DNA of 64,000 bases from Mucilaginibacter lappiensis (GTDB taxonomy: Bacteria > Bacteroidota > Bacteroidia > Sphingobacteriales > Sphingobacteriaceae). The stretch spans positions 682,001 through 746,000 of the forward strand of contig NZ_FTMG01000001.1 in NCBI RefSeq assembly GCF_900155965.1. Direction: 5' to 3'. How positions within the stretch are numbered: position 1 is the stretch's first letter; every line of letters starts with the position of its first letter. The notes beneath the pieces were generated by a model that was not told the DNA's origin, ran no database searches, and worked only from the letters and a program-made list of their open reading frames with translations. Of this stretch, positions 17,912-27,052 are shown one piece after another. Position numbers and translations under genes: made by a program.

Positions 17912-20491
17912 TTATTGAGGTATAATGGTGTAGGTTTTACCTTTTTCGGTGGGAAAGTCAATTACATAACCCTTATTAAAGCTGATATCCGCCAGTTTGA
18001 CATCATCAACTTCTTGGTATGTTGGTATTGCGGGTGGCCTACTCAATATGTTTTTATTTACGCCAGCAGCGGCTTTACTATTTACTTCAACCACCTTTAC
18101 AGGGATAGGCGTCCGAAGCCGGCAATTGCCACCCAGGTTTGATTTAATGAGTACTTTAGTCAATTTACCTTTTTTCCAATCGATGGCTACTTCAAAATTA
18201 CCACGGGCCTTAATACCCTTGATACTGCCATCGGCCCAGGCATCAGGCAGGGCTGGCAAGAGTTCTATTTCGCCGTTTTGGCTTTGCAATAGCATTTCGG
18301 TCATACCGGCCGTTCCGCCAAAGTTTCCATCGATTTGAAAAGGCGGATGTGCGTCGAACAAATTAGGATAAGTACCGCCACCACTCATTTGCTCTTTCTT
18401 TTGCACGGGATTCATATAGTTAAATGCTGCACCTAGTATTTTGTAAGCGTGATTACCATCGTGCATACGCGACCACCAATTCACCTTCCAGGCCATTGAC
18501 CAGCCTGTACTTACATCTCCCCTGTATATCATGGATTGTTTGGCGGCAGCGGCCAGCTCTGGTGTATTAAACACGGATATCTGTCTGCCAGGAAACAGGC
18601 TGAACAGGTGAGAGATATGTCTGTGTGTATCCACCGGATCGTCCCAATCCTGGAACCATTCCTGCAGTTGTCCGTGCTTACCTATATGAAATGGATACAA
18701 TTTATCATAAGCGGTTTTTACCTGTGCTGCAAAATTCTTATCAATGCCCAATACCTGTGCACTGCTGATGCAATCCTGGAATAATTCTCGAATAATAGAC
18801 ATATCCATGGTAGAGGCCATACTTATCAAATATTCCTTGCCATTAATTTTGATGGTATTCTCGGGCGATGTGGAGGGATTGGTTATCAGATATCCTGTTT
18901 TAGGATCGGTTACAAGCCAGTGCAACATAAACTGCGTGGCACCTTTCATAATTGGATAAGCGGTTTTACTTAAAAATATTTTATCGCCGGTAAACAAGTA
19001 ATGATCATACAAATGCAGACTCATCCAAGCACCGCCCATTGGCCATGCCGACCATTTTACCGAACTTTTAGGATCATCATCACAACCACCCACAGTTGAG
19101 GTTTTAGCCCATATATCGCTGTTATGGTGCTCAACCCAGCCCTCCTGGATGTTATAGCTTTCTTTGGCGGTGATAGCACCATTTACAGTTAGCTCTTTTA
19201 AAAAGTCAAATAAAGGCTGATGACATTCTGAAAGGTTGGCATTTTCGGCCAGCCAATAATTCATCTCCGTGTTGATATTGGTTGTATAATTGCTACCCCA
19301 TGGTGGTGATACCTGGTCATTCCAGATACCTTGCAAATTTGCCGGAGCACTGCCTGGCCTTGAACTGGCAATGAGTAAATAGCGTCCAAACTGGTAATGC
19401 AGGGTTTGTAATTGTTTATCGGGATTGGCTACACTAAAATTCCGGAGCCTTTGATCTGTAGGTTGCTTTACCATGTTGGCATCAGCACCCAGATTAAAAC
19501 TCACGCGCTTAAACAACCGTTGATAATCTACTATGTGCCGTTGTTTGAGTTTTTCATATGTTTTTTGCCATGCTGCAAGTAAAACGGCATTGGCTTCAAC
19601 AGCCGGATCTTTTCCCTGCAAACCTGGCGATTTGTTAAAACCATTAAAACTGGTAGCCTCTGTTAAATAAATAAGCACCTCATTGGCGCCGCTAACCTGC
19701 AACGTATTATTAACAACACTTACGCGCCCGCCCTCATTTTTAATCTTCAGGTTGATCTGAAAGTTCATTCCTTCACCTTTGGGTTCATCGTAAATTACCT
19801 GCCGTGGTTCATAATCACGATTGGCTACATAGCTTGGGGCCTTTCCTTTTAATATAAGTTTATTATCGCCTTCGTTCGCTATAGAAAAATGAAGTTTGCT
19901 TTGCAAATTAGCGGTAAAACTAATAGCACCCTTTGTGTTGGCGGCAATACGTATCATCATTACCTTATCCGGGTAACTGATAAAAGTTTCACGAGTATAG
20001 TGTACACCGCTAGTCTCATATTTTACGGTTGAAACCGCTTTATTTAAATCCAGGTCACGATAATAATGCGTAATGTCGGTCACATTAAAATCCAACAACA
20101 GGTCGCCCAAGGGTAAGTAACGAGCAGTGTACGGACCCTGCAAATGTTTTTTCCAGAGGTCTGCTGCTTTGTCAAAATCATTATCAAATATGGCCTTCCG
20201 TACTTGTGGCAGATACTCTGGCCCTTGCGGGTTGTTACCAGATTCCGGATAACCCGACCACAGATTATGATCGTTTAGTTGGTAATGCTCCTGCTTTACC
20301 CCACCAAATACCATAGCCCCTGTAGTGGCATTGCCCAAAGGCAGGGCCTCTTCCCAGGCAGCAGCAGGTTTGCTATACCATAATTTTAAATAAGGATCAT
20401 CACCATGCGTTTGAGCCGATACCATGCCAGCGCTTGCCATGTAGATAATAACCAGGTAATTTTTAATAGACTGAACTTTATTAAGCTCCAT
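17912..20491 (-). CDS. GH95 inverting alpha-L-fucosidase family protein
   Basis: An 859-residue exported enzyme of GH95, which removes alpha-1,2-linked L-fucose (some members act on L-galactose). A signal peptide ends near GMVSAQ (residue 27). The N-terminal beta-sandwich opens with [14 protein letters not shown]. The (alpha/alpha)6 domain carries [13 protein letters not shown] near residue 405, with the catalytic asparagines, and [13 protein letters not shown] near 620, with the base-activating region. Length and motif order are those of a complete enzyme. It is 4 nt upstream of GH31 and 1 nt downstream of a truncated beta-propeller gene, so the genes form one tight operon. Together with GH29 it predicts release of fucose from more than one linkage. 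Confidence 0.93.
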   Translation of the reverse strand: MELNKVQSIKNYLVIIYMASAGMVSAQTHGDDPYLKLWYSKPAAAWEEALPLGNATTGAMVFGGVKQEHYQLNDHNLWSGYPESGNNPQGPEYLPQVRKAIFDNDFDKAADLWKKHLQGPYTARYLPLGDLLLDFNVTDITHYYRDLDLNKAVSTVKYETSGVHYTRETFISYPDKVMMIRIAANTKGAISFTANLQSKLHFSIANEGDNKLILKGKAPSYVANRDYEPRQVIYDEPKGEGMNFQINLKIKNEGGRVSVVNNTLQVSGANEVLIYLTEATSFNGFNKSPGLQGKDPAVEANAVLLAAWQKTYEKLKQRHIVDYQRLFKRVSFNLGADANMVKQPTDQRLRNFSVANPDKQLQTLHYQFGRYLLIASSRPGSAPANLQGIWNDQVSPPWGSNYTTNINTEMNYWLAENANLSECHQPLFDFLKELTVNGAITAKESYNIQEGWVEHHNSDIWAKTSTVGGCDDDPKSSVKWSAWPMGGAWMSLHLYDHYLFTGDKIFLSKTAYPIMKGATQFMLHWLVTDPKTGYLITNPSTSPENTIKINGKEYLISMASTMDMSIIRELFQDCISSAQVLGIDKNFAAQVKTAYDKLYPFHIGKHGQLQEWFQDWDDPVDTHRHISHLFSLFPGRQISVFNTPELAAAAKQSMIYRGDVSTGWSMAWKVNWWSRMHDGNHAYKILGAAFNYMNPVQKKEQMSGGGTYPNLFDAHPPFQIDGNFGGTAGMTEMLLQSQNGEIELLPALPDAWADGSIKGIKARGNFEVAIDWKKGKLTKVLIKSNLGGNCRLRTPIPVKVVEVNSKAAAGVNKNILSRPPAIPTYQEVDDVKLADISFNKGYVIDFPTEKGKTYTIIPQ

Positions 20492-20492
20492 A

Positions 20493-21017
20493 TTATTTGG
20501 TTGTTATTAATTTGTAAGCCGCCACTTTTTTACCCCAAAAGGTAGGCACATATAAAATATGTTTTATGATACCATATGCAAGATCGGCAGTATTTACCTT
20601 TTTTTCCTGTATGTCCAATAAAGTTTCAATTTTGCCATCGGCAGTTACATAAAATATATGGCCCGACCAGCATGTGATCAGGAAATCGCCATTGCCAACA
20701 GGCCCAAGTCCATCGCCACCACAACTAAGCGTAATGATCGGGGTTAAATTTCCTTTGCTGTCAGATTTCATGAATTTTTGTCCACCGAGGATATAAAGAT
20801 CAGGTCCTATAGCTTTAAGACCGTTCACTCCTCCTATGTTTGTTAAAAACACACTTACTTTCCCTTTTTCAATCCGGTGAATCTTTTTGGTTTTGCTATC
20901 GGGTACATAAACTATTTCCTTATCGTCCTCTGTAATCATGATCAGCAGCTTTTGATTACTTTGTCTTGATGTCTTGAGATTGAACACATGACCGAATGAA
21001 TGGATATTTAAAGCCAT
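20493..21017 (-). pseudogene. 5'-truncated SMP-30/gluconolactonase-like beta-propeller
   Basis: The frame encodes 174 residues (or 148 from the ATG at 20939) that look like only the C-terminal part of a six-bladed SMP-30/NHL-type beta-propeller protein. Recognisable repeats include KKIHRIEKGKVSVF, VNGLKAIGPDLYILGG and GNGDFLITCWSGHIFYVT. Relatives are near 300 residues and begin with a signal peptide, which is missing here. The preceding 55 bp to the GH105 gene hold no N-terminal half in any frame. The first 25 residues read like out-of-context sequence. I infer a deletion that removed the 5' half; a short functional protein is less likely. Confidence 0.6.
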
Positions 21018-21072
21018 TTCGATCTATTCCTTGGTAACCGCAGCGTATTATTACGAGCACATTATTCTCTAA

Positions 21073-22290
21073 CTATTTCTTCCTTTCCGCTTTTAGCATT
21101 TCAGTTCCGGCTAATAAAAATGCACCGGTACCATGTGTATCGTTCAGCTCTGTTGGACGGGTATAGTAAAATTTGATATCCGTATCCATATTGGTACCGA
21201 TACACACATCCTGCAGCTGACCATCAACTGTAACTTTAGTCAATAAGCCTTTCCAACCTTCCTGGGCTATGGCTATATACTTTTCATTGATCCAACCCTG
21301 GTTCACCGCCCGGGCAACGGCATAGGTATACATGGCCGTAACTGATGTTTCCAGATAAGAGTCTGGTTTATCCAATAACTGGTGCCATAAACCTGTTTGA
21401 TCCTGGTAACGGGCATATCCTACTATTTGTCTCAATAATAATTTAATTATTTCTGCACGTTTAGGATGATTGGCCGGCAGGTTATTTAACAGCTCTACGG
21501 TTGCCATAGCTATCCAGCCATTGCTGCGCCCCCAGTGGCCGACACCATTTGTCTGGTCATCGGAATAATAATTATGAAAGAACAAACCTGTATTAGGATC
21601 ATACAGGTATTTGTTAAAATTCTCTACCTGTTTTATAGCGTCATCAAAATATTTACTATCACCGGTTTGTTTACCCATACGTGCCAGGAAAGGGATACTC
21701 ATAAACATATCGTCTGCCCAAAGGGTCATATTGCGAGGTACCGGACGCGAAAGTGTACCATCGGGTAAACGCAGTTGTTTGTTTAAGATATAATCGGCCG
21801 ACCTGCTCAAATACGCCTTATAATCTTTCCGGTTGGCTAATGCATCTACATCAAATAACCCGGCCGACATAGCACCGCAGGCATCCAGATTACTAATGCT
21901 GAAAACAGCACCATACTCTACTTTTGGTACTTTAGCTTTACGAAGAGCCTCGAAATAACCCAGGTTATCAAAAATAAAAGCGAAGTTACGTTGTGAATAA
22001 TCTGAGTATTTTTTGTCGCCGAGTACATCTGCCATTTGTACCATACCAATTGTTAATACACCGTTCACGTACATCCATTTATTGTACTTACTATCCGCTT
22101 TAATATCTGGTGAAGAAGCTAAACCTTTGGTTGAATCGTATTTTTCTTTGGTATTGGTATTGATAAATTTAAAGGAGGTATTTTGAATTACATTGTCTGC
22201 AACCTTTCTGATTACCTCTTCGGTATTGCTGCTTTGCCCCAAAACCGTGGTTGAGCAAAGGATCAGCAACGGGTATAAAAATCGCTTCAT
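21073..22290 (-). CDS. GH105 (YteR/RhiN-like) unsaturated glycuronyl hydrolase
   Basis: A 405-residue secreted (alpha/alpha)6-barrel enzyme. GH105 and related GH88 enzymes remove 4,5-unsaturated uronic acids left by polysaccharide lyases. A Sec signal spans about residues 1-18. The family signature WADDMFMSIPFLARMG near residue 190 includes the catalytic aspartate, and GHWGRSNGWIAMA near 258 and HQLLDKPDSYLETS near 305 complete the active-site surroundings. It is the first gene of the run ending with GH31. No polysaccharide lyase is recognisable beside it, so the substrate may instead be a uronide not produced by a lyase; some GH105 relatives have broader roles. Confidence 0.88.
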   Translation of the reverse strand: MKRFLYPLLILCSTTVLGQSSNTEEVIRKVADNVIQNTSFKFINTNTKEKYDSTKGLASSPDIKADSKYNKWMYVNGVLTIGMVQMADVLGDKKYSDYSQRNFAFIFDNLGYFEALRKAKVPKVEYGAVFSISNLDACGAMSAGLFDVDALANRKDYKAYLSRSADYILNKQLRLPDGTLSRPVPRNMTLWADDMFMSIPFLARMGKQTGDSKYFDDAIKQVENFNKYLYDPNTGLFFHNYYSDDQTNGVGHWGRSNGWIAMATVELLNNLPANHPKRAEIIKLLLRQIVGYARYQDQTGLWHQLLDKPDSYLETSVTAMYTYAVARAVNQGWINEKYIAIAQEGWKGLLTKVTVDGQLQDVCIGTNMDTDIKFYYTRPTELNDTHGTGAFLLAGTEMLKAERKK

Positions 22291-22529
22291 GTTTTATTAT
22301 TTTTTGGTTACGTAGTTTTCTTTTTATTTATAGCTCTTACCGTTTTTATCGGTGTCGCGATAATTGGCCCAGCTTTATTGGTAAAGTTTTCCCTGACATA
22401 GGTTCATAACTTAATATGCCACCAACTTGAAATTATTGGATTAGCCTGAAACCTGCCAATAACTCATCATTCAACTCTGGTCGATATTCGCGTTTAGCAG
22501 GTGGTATCGGCCTTATTTGGTTCACTGAT

Positions 22530-23408
22530 TCACATTTTTCTCAGATAAATCTCCTTTCCATTTATATCATAATCCAAATGATGAATGGTTTTAATGATAT
22601 TAAGCACATATGGTAAGGTGTTAACTCTCGAAAAGTGAATAGTGGTTGTCAGATGGTTTACCCTGGTATGGTCATAATTGATATGAACATTATAGATATT
22701 TTCCAGCCGCATGACCAATTCATCAAACGGGATGCTATATAGATTGATCTCATTTGATTTCCACGCGGATACCTTTTCTGCATCTATTAGTCTAATCTGG
22801 TGGGTACCTGCTTTTTGATCATAAACTACCTCTTTGCCAAGCGTGATCACACCAAAGCTTGATGATTTGTTACCGACTTCAACCCGGCCACGGGTAACTG
22901 ACAACCGTACATCACTAATATTTTTATAAAACTTCACGTTAAATGCAGTCCCTAGCACACGTGCATGTAAGCGGCCATAATGTACTGTAAATGGTGAATG
23001 ATCATCATGTTTTACATCAAAATAAGCCTCACCATCAACTAATTCTATCTCTCTCGTTTTCCCAAAATGTTCAGGGAACTTCAGTATCGAACCTGAGTTT
23101 AACCAAACTGTTGATCCATCAGGAAGTTGTATGTTTTTAATATTCCCTTTGGGACTGGATACCGCTATCCAATTAGCCTCGTCATTAGCCGATAATTTTT
23201 TATACAAAAGCCCGCAGCAGCACATCAGCAGTAAAGAAGCAGCTATGGTATACCTTGCGGTTGTGGTTTTGAAGAAATGCCATCTTCCCAAAATATCTTT
23301 GTGGATATTCCGGAGCATTTCTTTTTCTACAGCGTGCATCGCCTCCTCGTCCCGAAGATGTTCCTCCCCAACTTTATCGCCGGGATCTGGCCTTCGCCAT
23401 AGCGTCAT
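22530..23408 (-). CDS. FecR-family anti-sigma factor
   Basis: A 292-residue inner-membrane anti-sigma factor that would hold the adjacent ECF sigma factor inactive. A single transmembrane helix lies at about 53-68 (TIAASLLLMCCCGLLY). The periplasmic FecR domain follows (SSPKGNIKNIQLPDGSTVWL, then GEAYFDVKHDDHSPFTV near 127-143), with a C-terminal DUF4974-like secretin/TonB-like domain (IPFDELVMRLENIYNVHI). The cytoplasmic N-terminus is only about 50 residues and lacks the usual acidic anti-sigma helix. A stop codon lies in frame a short way upstream, so no longer start exists. The start is 114 nt after the sigma stop. The locus SusC lacks the STN partner domain. Confidence 0.88.
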   Translation of the reverse strand: MTLWRRPDPGDKVGEEHLRDEEAMHAVEKEMLRNIHKDILGRWHFFKTTTARYTIAASLLLMCCCGLLYKKLSANDEANWIAVSSPKGNIKNIQLPDGSTVWLNSGSILKFPEHFGKTREIELVDGEAYFDVKHDDHSPFTVHYGRLHARVLGTAFNVKFYKNISDVRLSVTRGRVEVGNKSSSFGVITLGKEVVYDQKAGTHQIRLIDAEKVSAWKSNEINLYSIPFDELVMRLENIYNVHINYDHTRVNHLTTTIHFSRVNTLPYVLNIIKTIHHLDYDINGKEIYLRKM

Positions 23409-23522
23409 GATGATCTGTTTTAAGTTTACATGAACTGTTATTTAAACAGTTTTTGGTTTTGATACTATATACAAGACTAAGGCAGCCTGGTACCAGATTT
23501 ATTTTATTTTTATAGACAATGG

Positions 23523-24059
23523 CTAAAACATGCCCAGTTTGGTGCGCAGTATTTTTAAGGCGTTGGAAAGCTGGTTTTTAACTGTGCGGGGTGTAATATT
23601 AAGTGTTTCAGAAATTTCGTTGACAGAAAGGTGCTGCCGGCGTGATAAAATAAAAACCTCCTGCATTTTCCGGGGCAGTTCCCTGATCTCTCCATCAATT
23701 ACAATCGAAAGTTCTTTAGCCATTAGATTTTCTTCATTAGTGTACTGATCAACTTCGTCAAGATATAGCAGTTGTTCTAATCTCTTTCTTCTGGCCGAAT
23801 CCTGCTTATAAAAATTAATGATGTTATTTCTCAGGATCTTAAAGAGATAAGAGGGCTTATAAGCATCGGGGTTAAGGTTTTGTCTGCAATTCCATAAATT
23901 TATAAAAACCGTTTGTACCAGATCCTTAGCATCCTCCTGTGAGGATGTTGAACGATAAGCCGTTTGATACAGCGCACGCCAGTTTCTTTTATAAAACTCA
24001 TCAAAGGCGCGGATATCCCCCTCTTTAATTAATACGATCAATTCAATTTCTGAAACCAT
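23523..24059 (-). CDS. ECF-type RNA polymerase sigma factor (FecI-like)
   Basis: A 178-residue group IV sigma factor. Region 2 covers about residues 22-90 (FYKRNWRALYQTAYRSTSS, then AKDLVQTVFINLW). Region 4 covers about 120-172 (LPRKMQEVFILSRRQHLS, then VNEISETLNITPRTVKNQLS). It is paired with the FecR-like gene just downstream, the usual arrangement for glycan- or iron-responsive outer-membrane signalling in this phylum. Its target would normally be a nearby susC with an STN domain, but the only susC in view has none, so the regulon may lie elsewhere. The 299-bp gap upstream to the phosphatase gene shows only a terminator and a short doubtful ORF. Confidence 0.92.
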   Translation of the reverse strand: MVSEIELIVLIKEGDIRAFDEFYKRNWRALYQTAYRSTSSQEDAKDLVQTVFINLWNCRQNLNPDAYKPSYLFKILRNNIINFYKQDSARRKRLEQLLYLDEVDQYTNEENLMAKELSIVIDGEIRELPRKMQEVFILSRRQHLSVNEISETLNITPRTVKNQLSNALKILRTKLGMF

Positions 24060-24580
24060 TGCCTAGCACTGATATGATTGATTAGTTATTTTTTAGTTCC
24101 CTTTTGCGGGTACCTGATCCAGCAGCCACTTACTCAGATCATCTGCAGCCTTATCATTATCAAAGCTCATAGCTGCGGGTAATCTGCCATTTGTATACTC
24201 GTTGTATAGCCATGGACACCAACAGCCACTACCCTGCCTTTTCCGTACAGTGTAGTTAAAAACGTGATTGAGCGTTCGCATATCACCATTTTGAAATGCT
24301 GTTATCGAAACTGTTTTAGGCATAAGCATCAATCTTAGTTTTTTAGGGTTAATCAATATCTACTGTAATGAGATCAAACCATTACAGTAAAAACCGGGCT
24401 TAATCATCCGTTTCAATTGCCTCATTCTGCTGATAGCAGAGGCCATGACCAGGGGTTATTCGCGGTTATAATTGGTTAACTAAATTAGAGATAAATGCGA
24501 ACCGAAGAACAGGAAGTTTAGGTAAAAATGCGCAAACGTTTTCGGAAAATTAACATCAGGCAAATAAGAAGATATAGCAA

Positions 24581-24629
24581 ACGAACAAAAAACACCTCAA
24601 ATATATCATTCAAGGCACTTTTTGTTCGT
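24581..24629 (-). terminator. Inverted repeat after the GDPD-phosphatase fusion gene
   Basis: Perfect 11-bp arms (ACGAACAAAAA and TTTTTGTTCGT) flank a partly paired interior. In the minus direction the second half reads GAGGTGTTTTTTG, giving a U-run. It lies 27 bp beyond the stop at 24656 and fits a terminator. Confidence 0.6.
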
Positions 24630-24655
24630 GATTTAAGAAAGTGTCCGATTTACGC

Positions 24656-26497
24656 TTACTTAGCTTTGATCAGGGCCAACAATTTGTTAAAAATATCGGT
24701 ATTCTGATACACTCCTCTGAAATCGCCGGAGTGAGGACCGTATGCAAAAACCGGAACCGGCGTGCCGGTATGGTCATTGGTGCTAAAATCGCCCCAAACA
24801 TATCCGTTCTTAACGCTGCCATCAAGCAGGGTTAAACCACCAGTTTCATGGTCGGCAGTTACTATGACCAACGTTTCGCCATCCTCATCTGCAAAGCGTA
24901 AAGCATTGCCCACAACCTGGTCAAAATCGCTATTTTCGGTAATTACCTGTTTCAGGTTATTGCTGTGGCCGCCATGGTCAATTTGTGAACCTTCAACCAT
25001 CATAAAAAATCCCTGTGGACTATTTTTAAACGCGCTGGTAACTTTATTAAAAGCCAGTGGCAGATAATTCCCCCTCCCTTCCATTTTTGGGCGGGTTACG
25101 CTATCATTTACCAGGGCCACTATTTTGGGAGCTTGGGAGCTTAAAAACTCATCAAAATTACGAATAACAGTATAGCCCCTTTGCTTCATTTTATCCAGTG
25201 GAGTTTCGTCATTAATCTTTTCGGTAAAATCTTTATAGCCAGACCCTAATAAAATATCAATTGGCGTTGATACCATATCATTAGCAATGGCAGCAGCGCT
25301 TGAGCGCTCTGATTGATGTGCGTAGAATACGGCAGGCGTAGCATCGGTTAATTCGCAGACAACAATGTCGGCGGTTTTCTTTCCAGCTTCTGCGCTATAA
25401 ACAGCCAGCGATTTCAATGGCTTACCCGACGGATCAACCCCTACTGCACGGTCATCTGTTTTTTGACCTGTAGCAAAAGCGGTACCTCCAGCTGCCGAAT
25501 CAGTAATATAAGCATCGGCCGAATAGGTGATAGAAAAACCTATATTTTGCATCTGGAATATATTCAGTTGCCCCCGGTTAGCGGTATAGGTGGAATATAT
25601 TTGCGATAACCCCATACCATCGCCAATACATAAAATAATGTTTTTGACTTTCTTTTGTGTCCCATCTGAACTATAAGTTGGATGGTACACCGCATAAGGT
25701 GCCGGCGATAAATATTCGCTGTGCGGTTTTTTATTCAAAAAGTCACCAAGCTCCTCTATTTTGTCAGTACCAATCACGTCAACGCCCAGTCTGATCAGGG
25801 CTAGCCAGCTGCTTTTGGTATCAGGGGTTTCCCAAAATCGGATCATTTTACCCGCTTGATGTACACTGTCTATACCCGCCTTTACTCTACTGATCTCCTC
25901 TTTGTTCAATACACCTTTTCCGTTCCATTTCAGATATTTACTGAAGGGAAAACTTACCAGCCCAACCTTTTTCCATTGCTGTGCATTAAAACCATCCATA
26001 TGGTCAACATCAAAGGAAATCCAATCCGGATAGTTAGTCATTTCGGCGGCAGGTGGTACAGCACCGGTCATTACGATGGATAAACGACCTGGGTGCCCCT
26101 TATAGGAGAAATATTTTTCAAGCGGTTTTAACTCCTTGACCACCAATGGTAGTACCGCTTTGTAGTCTTCCTTAATCTCGATCAGTAATCGGAGTTTTCG
26201 CTGGCTGTCGCGATCGAATTTTTCGATCAAAGGATCTATATACAAAATTTTTAACGACCGTTTGGCGCTAATCTCCTTTTTATCGTGAGCTACCATCAAC
26301 TGGCCATTTACGGCATATACGTCAGCCTCAATTGATCCAAAACCTTTTTCATATGCCCTAAAAAAGGGGATATTGTTTTTATAATCATTGTGCGAATGTG
26401 CATCGGCAACGGTATAGGTTTTTATTTGTGCATGGGCACTTATACCGGTAATTGCTAAGGCCCCTAAAATGGTAACTGCTTTTGTAAAATTATTCAT
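24656..26497 (-). CDS. Exported GDPD-like phosphodiesterase fused to alkaline phosphatase
   Basis: A 613-residue two-domain protein with a Sec signal (to about residue 23, SAHAQ). Residues about 30-255 resemble glycerophosphodiester phosphodiesterase/PI-PLC-like barrels: HSHND at 34-38, SIEADV with E57 and D59, and VAHDK with H71. Residues about 285-613 are a classical PhoA-type phosphatase: D293 (IGDGMG), nucleophile S334 in TDSAAGGTA, D507/H508/H511 (SQIDHGGHS), D549-H550 (TADHETGG) and H576. Both active sites look intact. One chain could therefore cleave a phosphodiester and then the resulting monoester, releasing phosphate in the periplasm. It stands alone between a terminator and a repeated non-coding element. 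Confidence 0.9.
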   Translation of the reverse strand: MNNFTKAVTILGALAITGISAHAQIKTYTVADAHSHNDYKNNIPFFRAYEKGFGSIEADVYAVNGQLMVAHDKKEISAKRSLKILYIDPLIEKFDRDSQRKLRLLIEIKEDYKAVLPLVVKELKPLEKYFSYKGHPGRLSIVMTGAVPPAAEMTNYPDWISFDVDHMDGFNAQQWKKVGLVSFPFSKYLKWNGKGVLNKEEISRVKAGIDSVHQAGKMIRFWETPDTKSSWLALIRLGVDVIGTDKIEELGDFLNKKPHSEYLSPAPYAVYHPTYSSDGTQKKVKNIILCIGDGMGLSQIYSTYTANRGQLNIFQMQNIGFSITYSADAYITDSAAGGTAFATGQKTDDRAVGVDPSGKPLKSLAVYSAEAGKKTADIVVCELTDATPAVFYAHQSERSSAAAIANDMVSTPIDILLGSGYKDFTEKINDETPLDKMKQRGYTVIRNFDEFLSSQAPKIVALVNDSVTRPKMEGRGNYLPLAFNKVTSAFKNSPQGFFMMVEGSQIDHGGHSNNLKQVITENSDFDQVVGNALRFADEDGETLVIVTADHETGGLTLLDGSVKNGYVWGDFSTNDHTGTPVPVFAYGPHSGDFRGVYQNTDIFNKLLALIKAK

Positions 26498-26625
26498 GCG
26501 GAAATTGTTGATGTAAAACGGCGGTGCAATATAGCCCCTGTTTTAATTTGCGCCAAAGAAACTATTATGTTGTTAATATAAATTAAACTGAATGTTAACC
26601 TGAGCTTTTTCGTGGATCCGATTTA

Positions 26626-26901
26626 CTCAAAAACTTTTTAAACCTCGAATTTTAACACTTTTTTAGTCAAAAACAGCATAAAAACACATGCCTTTTGTCC
26701 GTTTTAACTAAATTTTAACGCCATTTTAACAAATTTTAACAAATTTTTGATGGATTTTGAAAGCTTTAAGAAGTATTAATTTACTGATTGTCAAATAACT
26801 ACATACCAAACGGTCGGTTTTTGGGCTTTATTTGGCTTTTACTAAACAGCCCGGTCCCCTTATTAAGAAGAGAACCGGGCTGTCAGTTGTTTAAATATAC
26901 G
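26626..26901 (+). repeat. Duplicated intergenic element, copy 1 (phased TTTTAAC repeats plus hairpin)
   Basis: This 276-bp non-coding stretch aligns without gaps to 54686-54960 (constant offset 28,060 until the last few bases). By eye, 26701-26820 differs from its partner at about 16 positions. It contains TTTTAAC at 26702, 26713, 26724 and 26734, then TTTTTGA at 26744, spaced 11, 11, 10 and 10 bp, and an isolated copy at 26650. A hairpin follows with arms CAGCCCGGT (26847-26855) and ACCGGGCTG (26874-26882). It lies between divergent genes. It may be a regulatory array with a leader hairpin, or a small RNA gene. The rest of the 555-bp gap shows nothing else clear. Confidence 0.7.
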
Positions 26902-27023
26902 AAAAATTTGTGGCATACCGCTGGGATAATTTGAATTAGTACGGAAAATAATCGCTCTGACATAGCAAAACAGGCTATTACATCGTTGTAGTTGATTTTT
27001 TTAATCCCTAATCATCTATCAAT

Positions 27024-27031
27024 TACATTTG
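27024..27031 (+). promoter_or_regulatory. Bacteroidota -7 box upstream of the toroid enzyme gene
   Basis: TACATTTG fits TAnnTTTG and lies 21 bp before the start codon. No TTG is at the ideal -33 spacing; the nearest is about 29 bp upstream, so this is tentative. Confidence 0.4.
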
Positions 27032-27052
27032 TGAACCATACCTATTATAGCC

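Noticed and set aside
22315..22529. Possible decayed coding sequence between FecR and GH105 genes (short peptide-like runs such as IRPIPPAKREYRPELND)
   Set aside because: Fragments of about 30 codons in different frames with stops between; I could not tie them to a family, so no pseudogene is called.
24093..24356. 87-codon ORF just upstream of the ECF sigma gene
   Set aside because: No recognisable domain, odd Cys/Trp-rich composition, no clear ribosome-binding site. It could be a remnant, but nothing supports a gene.
26702..26750. Calling the phased TTTTAAC repeats a confirmed Pho box
   Set aside because: The period and TTAAC core resemble PhoP/PhoB sites in other phyla, but I have no verified consensus for this group, and copy 2 lies beside genes with no phosphate link. 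Kept as a hypothesis.
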